NCBI GenBank assembly: GCA_947650285.1 | Contig: CANTFL010000188.1 | Location: 62,001-126,000 of the forward strand | Direction: 5' to 3' | DNA from: Hyaloperonospora brassicae | Taxonomy: Eukaryota; Oomycota; Peronosporomycetes; Peronosporales; Peronosporaceae | Length of the DNA: 64,000 nt | Part shown: piece by piece, positions 51,028-62,982 of the stretch | Layout of the letters: every line of letters begins with the position of its first letter | Position numbering within the stretch: the first letter of the stretch is position 1 | The notes under the pieces: generated by a model | The model's input: only the letters and a program-made list of their open reading frames with translations | Database searches by the model: none | What the model was told of the DNA's origin: nothing | Translations under genes and position numbers: made by a program

Positions 51028-53239
51028 GTTGAGATGTGATGTTCATCCACAGACGGAAAGAATTAAAACACGGTGATAAAAATGAAATGGATGGGTCAGA
51101 CATATCGTGTGCCTACGTCCTTTTTGTACACTTTCAATGTAAGGTCTACAAACAGTCAATCATTGTCAAAAAAATAACGTAGTGGGGTACATGACGTAAC
51201 GGAGAGGGGAGGCTTGCGTATCATTGGCATTCGACTAGATGTAAAAAAGATTTGAGCTGGGTCATATTATATTTATATACGCAACAATGCCATCGTTGAC
51301 GATATTGAAAATTAAAATTACCATTAAAAGCATCATTTGGTAGCATCTGACAGCACGCTGCGCATTGGTAATATACGCTAACATGTTGACTGCTTACCAC
51401 TTATGTAGCATCACTATTGACAAACTCAGAAGGTATTAATTGTACTTCGTATAGTAATCGTATTCCTACCAAACAAGCGCATGCACTTCCTCTACATGAA
51501 AGAGTACGTGAGGTATCACAGCACTGCGACCATATGCATGAGTGCAAATTTTTGCGTAATTACTAGTGTGTGAGATGACCCGGTGCAACACGACCAGTCC
51601 TTCAGGCTTTCAGCGGCAGCTGAATCTTGTCTACCACTTATTGTATAGGATCTGGGCACCACTTCGCGTCAAAACTTCTTTATCAAGCCTTGACATCGCT
51701 CAACGGATGACCATACGCTGTCGGAGGTCATTCTTCTCACGTATTGATGCGCTAGATACCTAGGTATTTCACTGCCTCTAGAGGGTTTGGCACTATCTAC
51801 CCAGAAGGTCAGCAACCAGCGGCTTGCTACTGCTCGGCCGTATATTTGGATGTACAAATGTTAATTTACTTGTTGATGTCATCCTCACTTGTGCTTTTGC
51901 TACAGATTAGAGCAAGAAAGATGTTGATACTTACATGACGTTTCGTGTCGTATGACCTTGACAGCTTAGTTCGAGCTCCAAAAAATCGTAATTTTACGGT
52001 CAGGGTAGAAGGGATTTCCTGACCTAAATGTCTTTCTTATAATCGTAAATATCGAAATAAAATTATGAACCACTTCGCGTTTGAAAAATAAAGGATGCCC
52101 TTTAAATAACTTTGTTTGTTTGATTGATATCATGGATGTTTTTAATATTATGCAAAAACAAATCTAAAGTCGCAATTAAAACTTACTTATATTTATTGCG
52201 ATTGTTTCCTTATTCCAAATGGCAGGCATTTAGAGATAGGCAGACATTTCGTTGCCTTTTGTGATTTTAGTACCCTTCTATTAATGCAATGTGTGCGACG
52301 TACTTCATCTGCTCAATCGATCTATCATATACGCACTTATGTAATGTGTGTATACACTATCTGCTTATGCAAAGGAACGACCCATCACAAAGTGGTGAGA
52401 TCAAGCAGACAATATTAACAATTTGTGCGCTCTATGCTTCAGTAGAACCGACTTCAGTGGCTGAGTGGTAATGCACCGGCACTGGGACCAGGAGGTTTCT
52501 TGAACGGTACACGCGTGGGGCGGAACGGGGACATGTCGCCGGAGATGAGCCCATTTAGTAGACGAGCAACCACCTAATGGGTGGCCGCCCTGTCAACCCG
52601 CACCTAAGTGTGATATTGGGACGACCGGAGACCGTACTGGCCGAAAGTTCCATAGTGTAATGAGGGGTGTAGATTCTCTAAGGAGTCTAAACAGTCACAC
52701 TACTCGCAGAAAAGCCCAGGGTGATTTGAAGACTACGCGGCGTGAACCTCTCTACTGATCAACGACTTTGAAGCAGCACTTCATGTACCTTGCTATGGCT
52801 TCTACGTCGCACACTTCGCACATTTCTGCAAATTACTTTGCGACTTGGACGGAACTGTTCCGGGCTTTGATACGAGTTCGGTCGGTACGCAACTCATATC
52901 AATTGTCTGTATATCATGGCTTTGCCACGTCAGAGCGGAATCCGTGTATTTTCGACTTGTGTTGGACTCAAGACCGCTCATAAAACACACTTTGCATTTT
53001 TCGTGAGCCGACACTTAGATCGTTAACGCCGCAAAAGTTTTGCGCCTATCATACGAGACATTTGAAAATACACGTAAGGGCACGGGTTCTTCAGCCACGA
53101 CACATACTACCAGAGTTCCATGATGCGTATGCCTTGGCTAACAATGGCTAGGAAGGAGAAGACGCACCTGTAGAAGCTTGATTGCCAGAGACCAAAAGCT
53201 TGATTGCCTTGACTACAAGCTATAACTTATTGCTATGCA
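51028..53239. other. AT-rich gene-poor stretch
   Basis: No supported gene. At 52,455-52,465 there is a TGGCTGAGTGG word matching a tRNA A box, followed by a GC-rich 150-bp segment that differs from its AT-rich surroundings. I found no convincing B box, so a tRNA-derived SINE is only a possibility. Confidence 0.35.
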
Positions 53240-53990
53240 GCGCGAGTGGTGCAATGTATTGAATGTGCGTTGCAAAGAATGCCAATTCGCTGCTTTATAG
53301 CTTTTACACAGACATGCTTGGCTCAATCCGTCCTTCTGGATGCGGCTACTTTCAAGCGCCGAACCTTCATTTCAAGCACAGTCCGAATGGGCTTTGCGTC
53401 AACTGGATTGATATATGCTTGTTTGACTTCACTAAATTCGTGTTTGACCTCATCGAGCAAAAGGTTGTCAGAATGAGAGCTGCATTACAAAAATGGATTA
53501 CTTGATCTCCGTCGGGAGCGTCGATGTTGCTTGCAAGACGGGCAACAGCTGACAGTTCTATGGCAGACTGCAGCTCGTCGACGAAGTTGCCCGATTGCAG
53601 TGAGTTGGCAGAATCCAAGCCAAGTTCTGGCAGGCCAAACAGCTGTTATAGCTCATGTTCGTCCATCCGTCAGTTTTTCGTGCAGACAGTCAAGTAAAAG
53701 CACGATACGTGACTTCTAGTGCTCGGAACAGAGGTACGTGGTGATGATGCGTGTTGATTAAACCGTCTGGTGTTAACGTGTTTGCACCATTGCAACTTGC
53801 GCTAGCTCGAGCGCGACAACTTGACACACAAGTAACGGGCTCGACATCTGGACGCTGTCGGTACGTCGTATCACTTGCATCAGCAGCAACAGTCAGCACG
53901 GGCTGTTTGACACAAGCATTCTTGCTTTTCCTTGTCCCCCGATACGGCTATGGGCTACCATCAGCACAGCGCGGGCGTCACGCATCACTT
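53240..53990 (-). pseudogene. possible short or decayed minus-strand gene
   Basis: After an acceptor-like ATAACAG the reverse strand reads LFGLPELGLDSANSLQSGNF and ELSAVARLASNIDAPDGDQV, then continues in a shifted frame as LDEVKHEFSEVKQAYINPVD and EMKVRRLKVAASRRTD before a stop near 53,320. It looks coding, but the frame change lacks a clear intron and no domain is recognised. Upstream exons are not resolved. Confidence 0.3.
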
Positions 53991-54115
53991 ATAGCGGTAG
54001 CTACCCCGTAGTGTAACTGCTTCGAGGAATACAAGCAAAATGCATTTTGTTTCACCCTTAGTCAACCTCGTCGCTGTCTTCCCCAGGTCTTTTATGTTTG
54101 CCTTGTGCATAGCGT

Positions 54116-55957
54116 TTAGGTGCTGCGAGCTGCCGCATCAGGCCACGTGCCGTCTTCTAAAACTGGCCAATTGGTTGAGTTTCGCTCGTGTGCCGGTACT
54201 AAAATTTCGCGCATACTGACATCCAAATCCGATAGTTCTGGACACACGGCGAGCAAAACAGATGCGTGAATTCACCGATCACAAGCCACTTTGTCACTTC
54301 TTGCTTACCTTCCAATGTGAAATTGAATAGCGCAGGTACGGGTACGTCGTCTGGCAGCTTTAGATCTTTCTGTCGCAGTTCGTCGAAAAACGGGTGCGCA
54401 ATGGCCTCGAGCGGCTTCACGCGTCTTCATTGTGCACAAACAGCAAACCATCAGAATTGTCAAGCACGTACGTTCCAGCATTTCCACCATACTACGTACT
54501 TCTTCGGATCGTATACGAGCATTTCGGAGAGCAAGTTGACCGCTTCAGGAAAAGTCCTCGAGCGAAAGATGTTGCTCCAGGAATGCGCCTTTATCTGTGG
54601 AAACTGAAACTCCGTGTAGCTCGGATTCATCGCTTCGATCTCCTCGCGCTGCGGCGTACCCAGAACCTTGATAATTTCCACCAGTTGATCCACACCACTC
54701 TCGCCAGGAAACAAAGGCTGGCCGAGAAGCAGCTCGGCGCACACGCAACCTAGAGACCAGATGTCTGGAGGCCACACAACAAGGATTTTGACGAACTATG
54801 TCAGCGTGCAACACCATGGTCAAGGACAAGACAGCACGCACGCACGCACCAATAGCTGTCGTATAATCCGTAGCGCCAAAGATAAGTTCCGGTGCGCGGT
54901 AGTAACGCGAACAGATGTACGACACATTTGGCTCATTCTTCTGCAGCACTTTGGCGCTTCCAAAATCGCAAAGCTTTACCACATGCGACTTGGGGTCCAG
55001 CAACAAGTTCTGCGGCTTGATATCGCGGTGACAGATGCCCATTGAGTGGATGTACGCCAGCGAGCGGCAGATTTGGTAGATGTAGAGCTTCACGAGCACC
55101 ACGGGCATGTACTGCTTCGCCTTCTGCAATTGCCTTGCCACGCCGTAGACTGTGTCGGGAATGTACTCCAGTACCAAGTTGAGATACAGTTCATCTGGCT
55201 TCTCCCCGTTGCAGTAGAAACAGTGCTTGAGCTGCACAATGTTCACATGATGCAGCTGCCGCATGATCTGCAGTTCTCGGTTCTGCCCCACCCCACCACA
55301 CCAATCGAAACCCAAGCACCGCAAGACACACAAAAAACCAGACACCCCGCGTCAACCACACACACAAACACACATCAACCACCCTACTCGTTCCAGCAAC
55401 TCATTCGTCCGCTCGCACCTTGAAGCGCTTGTCCTGCAGCACCTTCTTGATCGCGACAATCTCGCCCGTTTCTTCCACTTTGGCCTGAAACACAACGCCA
55501 AACGATCCGTTCCCAATGATCCGCTCGGCCGAATAATGGATTGTTTTCCCCTACACAAAACGCCCACAATCCCAAACGAAAAACACCACCCGCACCACAA
55601 AACACCCACCCGCACCCAAATAAAAAACCCACACAACACACAACGAAAACACGTCACAAAACGGAAAACAATCGCAGCATATACTGTCGTGCGTCCAATC
55701 GCATCGTCTGCTGCTACGTCCTCTTCCTCAACAGACAGTGTGTATGTGTGTGTGTGACGTACGTCGGCCAACGTGTGCGCCGAGTCGCCGACAGTGATCC
55801 CCGTGCTCTCGTTGCGCATGTCCTCCTTCGACTCGACTGCAGCGGTCGCAGCCGCCGTCTCGACGCTTGCGGCCTCGTGGTCGACGCTCGGCGGCGGGTG
55901 CGCCGCGGCGTCGGCCGCGTTGTCGCTGGGCGGCGGCGCCGCTGCGCTGTCGCTCAT
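54116..55957 (-). CDS. glycogen synthase kinase 3 (shaggy-type) protein kinase
   Basis: Six exons on the minus strand: 55763-55957, 55419-55550, 54850-55282, 54500-54764, 54309-54424, 54116-54237. Introns are 212, 136, 85, 75 and 71 bp, all GT..AG; phases fit and give a 420-residue protein. An Ala/Pro-rich N-terminus (1-65) is followed by the kinase: G-loop GNGSFG at 78, VAIKK Lys at 100, HRD at 194, DFG at 215, and the activation-loop Tyr in [14 protein letters not shown] near 231. Residues that read primed substrates are kept (Arg111, Arg195 and Lys220, matching Arg96/Arg180/Lys205 of human GSK3-beta). The tail FNFTLEELSDLD is the usual C-lobe end. GSK3 is a constitutively active Ser/Thr kinase inhibited by upstream signals. 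A CCAAT box (minus) lies near 56,160. Confidence 0.93.
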
Positions 55958-58230
55958 GGAGAAGGGCAGTGCGAGCGCGGGGGGGCGCGGGCGGTAGCTA
56001 CGGACGGGGAGAGGGGCGGGCGGAGACGGCGAGGGAAGCGCACGCGACTGCCGGGTGGGGTACTCGCTCGTCGCTCGCTCTTTTTTTTTTTCGTCGCGTA
56101 AACTATGTGTTTTATATTACGAACGGCGCGTTTTCTCCCGAAAGTGGTGGGGGCGGTGTGATTGGTTGAAATACAGCATACGCCCACGTGGTTTGGGATG
56201 GAAACCAGACGATCCGAACTTCAACGTGAGGCGAGAGATAGCGCGCGGGAGATAGAGAGCGACATGTTTAGGGGCTTTGTCTGGGGATGTGCGCTGAGAT
56301 GGGTGGGGTGGGGTCTGTATTGTGGTGGTCTGCTATTGTTCTTGTTCTTGGGTTTCGTATTGGATGAAGCAGAAGGGGCGACGTCGCAAGCGAGCGCGAC
56401 ATGTCGGCGCAACGACGTGGCGTTTCTTTTTTTCTCAGTATCTTCCGACAGCCCCAGACAAAGGAACAGTCGTGACGACGGCGGTGTGTCGGTAGTGACA
56501 AAGCCGCTATGACCGACGTGGAGCCAAACGACAAGAACGTTTGCGGCGATGTGCACTTGTTTTCCGCCTTCTTTCTCGCGAATGACGTCATGGTATAGCC
56601 AAACCGGCACCAAGTGGGGCCAGTGGATAGATAGTGACAAGTGCGTGTTCAGCAGCTATGGTTTCGACTGTGTGTGACCTGTCTGTCTCGCCTTCGACTA
56701 CCATCTGCTCTCAAGTCTCGAGCTACTTGCCCCTGCCGCCTAGCCAAACTACAGCCAGTTGGCACTGCAGCGACAAGGAACCAGTACATGCGACGGACTT
56801 CGCATTTCTGTTCGTATCTTAGATAACGACTAGCAGCGATACACGTGCGTCTGGCGGAAAAAGTTCCTTCTGTCTGTCACAGCGGCTGCAGAGTAAGTAC
56901 GTGCTTCATGAGGCGCTGTCGGCAAGCACACTCATCCATTACCGCTTCTTGCGCGACACTGCCACACGAAGTTGTTTACGACGGATTGCTTACCAAAGGG
57001 GTCAATGCTGCCAGTGTCTGCCACGGGGTCCCTTCCAAGGGAATTGATTCGTCACCGTACAACTAACTCTCTTCCAGCTTTTTGCTTCTGCGATGCTCAA
57101 AGCTTTTATCGCGGACGAACCCGCTTTTCAAGCTCTTGATCCATAACTGCAACTGTTGAGAACTCTCTGCGCTGACATCAAAGCATCTGAGCTGTTTGAA
57201 TCGGATAGAAGCGCCATTTAAAGTGGGCACCGTCACGACCGCATTGATATGCTCGTGCGCTTACCGCAGAAGCAAATTTGACAACAGTTTGGAACAGCCG
57301 CTACTGTCCCTATCTCTACCCTCATCTGCCCGTCGCGAACGCGATCTTAGCGTTTGAACCTGATGGGTGCACACGTTTAGTCTCCCGGTTCACAAAAATG
57401 AGGGCACAGACACTGCAGAGCGTGCAGCCTTCTCGTACCGTTCGTTGGTGGTGAGTTGTAAGTAGCTTTGAGACTGCTATTGCTAGTTTTTTTACTCCAG
57501 TCTACGATTCCCTGATCAAAGAAAGCATCAGCAGCGATAAGACCATATGTAAGCTCCATCCGCGAAGACCCGGTGACCCGCACACAATGTTGATCAAAAG
57601 CCACCCAGCACTTCTGTCCTCTTCATTTCATGGAGCTTTCGTATGAGTCTCATCCACCGCTGAGTCTGTCTGCGTGTTATTCGCGTCTGCTGACGGTTCG
57701 GGTGACCTTACGCAAGCAATCCACGCACAGCAGTGCGTTTTTGTGCGACAGATCGTCTAAAACTTTGCTGGATGTGATGTACTATCTGACGATTGACGCA
57801 GCGTGCACAAACTCTGCTGACACTCCACACCGTCGACAGGTACTGGAAGAAACGGGCTCACACGATCTGTGGGCCCATGAGGGCCACCACAACAGGATTA
57901 TGCCACGCTACACAATGCAAATGCCTTGGATGGGATATCCATGAACACGGAATATAGGGCTGGTCATGTACCCCACGCGGACATTCGCTATCCAAGCAGC
58001 AAGGTACCAGCTTGATCCGTGGAACTTTGCCGTTGTACGCAGACCGTTTGTTGTGCAGTACGACGACAGTCGAAGTCAATGAGTGATCAATAAATAAATA
58101 CCTGGTTCCCTTTTGCTGTTACAGTATAATCCATAAAGACCAGTCCAGCCGGTGATGGGTACCTGAACTATCTATCTCCCTACTTCCAAAGCCAGAATCG
58201 TTCTACTAGACCAGTTCCAGCTGCTCTATA
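55958..58230. other. intergenic between GSK3 and the helicase gene
   Basis: The first 200 bp hold the GSK3 promoter (CCAAT on the minus strand near 56,160, a T-tract at 56,080). Beyond, many overlapping frames exist. A plus-strand frame 56162-56512 has one hydrophobic segment, 56581-56676 encodes an aromatic-rich 31-residue peptide, and the minus frames 57377-57604 and 57858-58079 look like relics. None has a domain I recognise, so none is called. Confidence 0.4.
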
Positions 58231-61200
58231 CTACTTGCACTGATTCAGCCCGCACAAGTTGTCGGATAAGTGCTTTTTCGGGTCACAATCTTCGTATTCG
58301 GCGAGGAAAAGCATGCGCAACACATCCACAAGCGACTTTCGCTCGCTTTTCTGAAGCTCCGACTCCACGCTGGGACCACGTGCGTATGATGGCGTTCGAA
58401 GGCGGGCATCAATCATTTCGAACACTGCACTGCGCAACTCCTGCACCATCACTGATGAGCGGTACGACGCGTGAAAAACCGCCCAGTCATTCACACGCAG
58501 ACCAATCGTCTCATTGCCGTCCTTGTCGGGACGCCGCAGCTGTGGTAGTAGCTCCAATCCATGGCTAAACAGGCACACGGCCAAAGGCAGCACCAGGCTA
58601 GAGGCTGGGAGATATACCTGCGACGTGTGCAGCTTCACTGAATACGTGAGAAAGCTGCTTGCATGAAAACTCTCGGTCTTGAAGTTGATCGAGCCTGGAT
58701 GCACGGCGACGATGGAGTGGTCGCGTTCCCGCAACACCGCGCGCTTAGGTCCTCGTGCCATTGGTGGCTCAGCATGGACCAGATTCGGAGCTAGACCGGC
58801 AAAAAGGACAGCAGACATCGTTGCCAGCTGCTGAAGAGTCATGCGCTCATTCCCTACAGGCTCAGATGGCGGCAAGAACCCGAGATGCGCCACAAGTCCT
58901 CGAAACTGGCGTTTGAGCTTGTTCAATTCACGCAGCGCCCGACGACTCAGAAAATTCTCGTGGCAAAAGCTGTTCTCAGTTACCCGGCCATTTCCGCCCT
59001 GATGAACAACGTAGCGCCAGGCCTCAAAAGCATTTACATCCGTGAGTAAATCACTCGCACCAACTGCGAATTTCCGGCGAGCTAGTTTCGTTTCAGCTTG
59101 ACGACCGAAAGGCGCCACAAAAGGAGATTTTGTCTCCAGTACAGCGGCACAGGTGCTCGCAGCGTCGAACACGCCAAAAATTGCTCCAAGCAAGAGTAAC
59201 TTACCAACCTTTACATCAACAGGCAGTCTAGCCAAGTGTGCGCCCAGTTCTGTAAGCGCTTCGTCCTCGCGGTTTAGCGCACCAATTTCGAAAAGCTCCT
59301 CCAACGCGTTCCGAATACTGAAGTCGTCAGGCGGGTCTAGACATGCCTGGAGAAATTCGCCACACCCTCCCTTCTGCTTGTTGCCTGCTGCGCCAAACGT
59401 CTTGATCTGTAGACAGAGCGACGTCAACGGTGCACGCTGGATCTCAGGCACGGGTTGCTCGAGCATGACGGAATGGAAGACCGACCGCGGAAAAAGGCGG
59501 AAACAAGAGCCACCACTCGTGCGACCTGCACGACCAGCTCGCTGCTTCGCATTTGCCCGCGCGACCCAAATCTCGTCAAGCATATTTGTGCGATGCTGGG
59601 CATCATGGCTCATCTGCTTGACGCGTCCAGTATCGATGACAACCTTCACATCGTCGATTGTCAGCGACGTCTCAGCAATGTTAGTCGCTGCAATGACTCG
59701 GACGACCCCTGAACGCTGTCGGAAGATGCGCTGCTGTTCTTGCGACGAAAGCGATGAGTGAAGCGGTAACAGCTCGAACTCGCGGCCGTGCTGGTCATGG
59801 CGTAATAGACGACTACCTCCTAGCATATCGAGTAATGTCGTGATTTCTTGAAGGCCTGGAAGGAACACCAGTATCGACGCACTCTTCCGCTGACCACCTT
59901 CCCCCGACAATGACAGCAGACCTGTTTCCAGAGCAATGTGTTCCACAAGTGCTTGAATGAGCTCGTAATTGACGACCGAAGGATCAATGCGCTCAAGAGC
60001 AAGCAGCGTTGATTCGCTATACTTTTCAGCTAGTTTGCTTTGCATCTCATTCACTGCCGTCTTTTTAGATGACGAAGAAGCGGTCCATGACACTTGCTGA
60101 GTGTAAGACGCACCCCCGCGACCTGAGATGGTAACTTGCGTGGACTTCCTGTCCATGCCACGTCCATCTATCGGTATGTAAGCGGCGGACTCCTCGTCCA
60201 CAACAAACTGGGTCTTCTCAAGCACGTCCTCGAGGTAGTACTGCTCCACAGGAAAGGTGCGGCCAGGCACTTCAATCATGGGACACACCGCAGCTCCGCC
60301 AAAGTACTTCTGAAAGCTTGCAGCATTGAGTGTGGCGCTCATCAGGATCACTTTCAGCGGTGGTAACGTACCTCCAAACTGCCGGCATCGCGCCGCACTA
60401 CCTTCCGTCAGGAACTGGCGCAGCATGGCTAGCAGCACATCGCTCTGAAGATCGCGTTCATGCACTTCATCGACAATCACGTGGCTCACTTCCTTGCCCA
60501 ACGTGCGCGGATCTTGTAATTTACGTAGTAAGATACCGGTTGTGCAGAAGAGCAGGCGAGTGCGATGAGTCATGCGCGTTTCGAGACGGATTTGGAAGCC
60601 CGTTAGCGAATCGCCCGTACCCATGTTTGACTCACCTAGCTCTTCGGAGACTCGTTCTGCTAGACTGATGGCGGCCAGTCGGCGAGGTTGAGTGCACACA
60701 ATCTGACCACGCGCGCCTCCTGTTTCGGAAAGCAGCAGCTCCTCGAGCAAGTATTGCGGCACTTGGGTACTCTTGCCGCAACCAGTTTCGCCAGATACGA
60801 GGATCACATCGTGATGCGAAAGCATCTCCACGACTTGACTCTTCAACGATGCAATGGGTAACGATTCGCGCTGCTGAAGCTTTGCTCGGTACGCGCTTGA
60901 CCGCATTTGCTTCTGCAGCTGTTCTCGTAGCTGGCAAGATAGTTTCAATGCGGCATTCCGGTCACTTTCACTTTCTTCTTCGATCTCAATAGGCGCGACA
61001 AGACCCTCACTTGCTTTTTCCTCCTTGATACTTGTGTTCTCCTCATCAGATAAGTCGGCGTCCCAGTCGTCGACATGCCAACTTTCCATCAATTTCGTTT
61101 CAACACTTGCAACGCCCTGTTTCACACCCGGTGGCGGATGCTGTGCAGCAAGTTCTGGTACATCTACAACAGCTCGTTTGTTAGCAATCTCTTCCGGAAG

Positions 61201-62982
61201 CGTGCTGAAGATCTCCTGTATCAGTTCATCATGCTTATCGCGATCGGCAGCTACTGCTGCCGCCTCTTGCTCTTCGCGCTCTTTGGTCCACTGCTGCCAC
61301 ATTTCGCGGTACAGCGGGGGCAGCACTCGATATAGTGGCAGGTCCGACGCTAACTCGAATAGAGCACTCGTAGACACGGCATCTTTTGCACTCGATATAG
61401 AATCAAACCCTTGCGCTGCATCACGGGCATCCCTCACAGTGACCTCTTGCTTTCCACAGACTTTGTTGCCTAAAACGACCGAGTACAAGTGTCCTCCACC
61501 TGGTGGACGGACCAGCTTCTTATACAGCGGTTTCGACAACCCATTCTTTCGACAGTGCTGCTCCAAGTGGTCACGCGGCGACTTTCCTGTCCAAGTCACC
61601 GCTTCCGCAGACTGCGCTCGAACGGCTTGAGCTTCTGCCGCCTGGACCTTCAGCATGTTGCGACCTTTCTTGTTCTTGCCCTTTTTACCCTTCAACCCAG
61701 CCAGGTCGGCCGCTGCTTGGACTGCAATAAGTGCAGCTGTGTCGCTTGCTGCACTCTTCTGGATCTCGTTCGCACCTACTACAGTCGACTCTGCCTCCTC
61801 CAGAAAAGCCAAGAGACCACCATCGCTGTCACCCTCTTCCTTCACATCCTCGGCTCGAACAATGGAGTCCAACAAATGCTCTTCTTGCTCTTCCTCAACT
61901 TCCCACGTGTCCGCAACCACCCTTGTCTCCTCTTTTGCATCTTTCAACCCCTCCTCTTCTTCAGTTATCCCAAACGCCAGCTCCAGCAACTCGGTATCCA
62001 CCATCCCATCACCGGCCACTTGAGTCTGCTCCAACTCCAGCTTTTTCTCGTCCACACTTCCTACCTTCTCTTCGACCACTTTATCCTCCTCCTCCTCCTC
62101 TGTCTTCTTCTTCTTTTCCTTCTTTTTCCCTTTTGCATCCCCCTGCTGCACCGGGTCTCGCCACCCACGTGCCACGAGTTGACGCCTCGTCTGCTGCAGC
62201 TGCTCGCTCACCTCACGCAGCTTACACTTGTCCCCACTCGTCACTTTCTTCTTCTTCTTCCGACTCTGCCGGTCCTTCAGACGCTGCCACGTCGCCAAGA
62301 GCTCAGCATACTGCGCCTCCAGCTCGTCCTGCTCCCCCGTCAGCGACGGCGTCTGTCCAGTTTGTCCTGCCCGCTCGGCCTCGTCCTCGTGCCTCTGTCT
62401 GTCCAGCTGCTGCACGTACCGCTGCGTCCACGACAGCGCCTCCTTCTGCTTCGTCTCGTGCTCTCCCGTCGCTCGCGCGACTACGACCGCCAGCTCTGCT
62501 GCTTCCTCTTCCTGCCCACTCTCGAGCGCACTGTCTCTTCCCCGTCCCTCGACACGCACGTGCAGCTCGGCCACGAGCGCTCCGCGTCCTTCGGCCGTAT
62601 CGTTTCCTCGTAACGGCTCTGCCGACGGCGCCCGAAGCGTCGGCGGGAGCGCTTCGCTCGTGCACTGCAGCGCCAAAAAGCTCAGCGCGTCCTCCAGTGA
62701 GTTCGTGTAGCCCAACGCCTCTTTGACGAGCGGCAGATCCACGCGGTACTCTGTTTGAAGCGCACTGAGCGCGCGCGCCAACTTCTTTGCACTGCGCTGC
62801 TGCTGCTGCACGTCAAACGGCACGACAAGAGACGAGGAGGAGGACGGGGAGGAGACGGAGACGGAGACGACGCCGGGGCGAAAACGGGTGCGCTGTGCGT
62901 CGCGGCGGGACGACAGGACGCCGTCGTGCACGAGCCGCTCGAGGTCGCGCGCGCGGAACTCAAAGCCGGGGGCCGATGCCAT
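58231..62982 (-). CDS. DHX29-like DExH-box RNA helicase
   Basis: Intronless 1,583-residue protein. The N-terminus has a UBA-like helix pair (about 75-110, LVKEALGYTNSLEDALSFLA) and a long charged, Lys/Glu-rich coiled region. A segment at about 500-580 (KPLYKKLV, then LPLYRVLPPLYREMWQQW) resembles the pre-helicase region of DHX29. Helicase motifs: I GETGCGKST at 731, II DEVH at 838, III SAT at 882, VI QRAGRAGR at 1147, then HA2 and OB-fold domains to the C-terminus. DHX29 binds the 40S ribosome and helps 48S complexes form on structured 5' UTRs. DHX57 is the main alternative, but the N-terminal layout favours DHX29. The ATG at 62982 is the first in frame. Confidence 0.9.
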   Translation of the reverse strand: MASAPGFEFRARDLERLVHDGVLSSRRDAQRTRFRPGVVSVSVSSPSSSSSLVVPFDVQQQQRSAKKLARALSALQTEYRVDLPLVKEALGYTNSLEDALSFLALQCTSEALPPTLRAPSAEPLRGNDTAEGRGALVAELHVRVEGRGRDSALESGQEEEAAELAVVVARATGEHETKQKEALSWTQRYVQQLDRQRHEDEAERAGQTGQTPSLTGEQDELEAQYAELLATWQRLKDRQSRKKKKKVTSGDKCKLREVSEQLQQTRRQLVARGWRDPVQQGDAKGKKKEKKKKTEEEEEDKVVEEKVGSVDEKKLELEQTQVAGDGMVDTELLELAFGITEEEEGLKDAKEETRVVADTWEVEEEQEEHLLDSIVRAEDVKEEGDSDGGLLAFLEEAESTVVGANEIQKSAASDTAALIAVQAAADLAGLKGKKGKNKKGRNMLKVQAAEAQAVRAQSAEAVTWTGKSPRDHLEQHCRKNGLSKPLYKKLVRPPGGGHLYSVVLGNKVCGKQEVTVRDARDAAQGFDSISSAKDAVSTSALFELASDLPLYRVLPPLYREMWQQWTKEREEQEAAAVAADRDKHDELIQEIFSTLPEEIANKRAVVDVPELAAQHPPPGVKQGVASVETKLMESWHVDDWDADLSDEENTSIKEEKASEGLVAPIEIEEESESDRNAALKLSCQLREQLQKQMRSSAYRAKLQQRESLPIASLKSQVVEMLSHHDVILVSGETGCGKSTQVPQYLLEELLLSETGGARGQIVCTQPRRLAAISLAERVSEELGESNMGTGDSLTGFQIRLETRMTHRTRLLFCTTGILLRKLQDPRTLGKEVSHVIVDEVHERDLQSDVLLAMLRQFLTEGSAARCRQFGGTLPPLKVILMSATLNAASFQKYFGGAAVCPMIEVPGRTFPVEQYYLEDVLEKTQFVVDEESAAYIPIDGRGMDRKSTQVTISGRGGASYTQQVSWTASSSSKKTAVNEMQSKLAEKYSESTLLALERIDPSVVNYELIQALVEHIALETGLLSLSGEGGQRKSASILVFLPGLQEITTLLDMLGGSRLLRHDQHGREFELLPLHSSLSSQEQQRIFRQRSGVVRVIAATNIAETSLTIDDVKVVIDTGRVKQMSHDAQHRTNMLDEIWVARANAKQRAGRAGRTSGGSCFRLFPRSVFHSVMLEQPVPEIQRAPLTSLCLQIKTFGAAGNKQKGGCGEFLQACLDPPDDFSIRNALEELFEIGALNREDEALTELGAHLARLPVDVKVGKLLLLGAIFGVFDAASTCAAVLETKSPFVAPFGRQAETKLARRKFAVGASDLLTDVNAFEAWRYVVHQGGNGRVTENSFCHENFLSRRALRELNKLKRQFRGLVAHLGFLPPSEPVGNERMTLQQLATMSAVLFAGLAPNLVHAEPPMARGPKRAVLRERDHSIVAVHPGSINFKTESFHASSFLTYSVKLHTSQVYLPASSLVLPLAVCLFSHGLELLPQLRRPDKDGNETIGLRVNDWAVFHASYRSSVMVQELRSAVFEMIDARLRTPSYARGPSVESELQKSERKSLVDVLRMLFLAEYEDCDPKKHLSDNLCGLNQCK

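Noticed and set aside
55384..55957. 201-codon frame as a continuous GSK3 first exon
   Set aside because: It reads through introns 1 and 2; the kinase N-lobe is only obtained with the spliced frame using the GTACGT donor at 55762.
56581..56676. 31-codon aromatic-rich plus-strand ORF
   Set aside because: Striking composition but no signal peptide, homology or splice context to support a gene.
61489..62726. Long plus-strand frames (374 and 331 codons) opposite the helicase gene
   Set aside because: They are Leu- or Ser/Pro-rich shadows of the Glu/Lys-rich helicase N-terminus, with no domain of their own.
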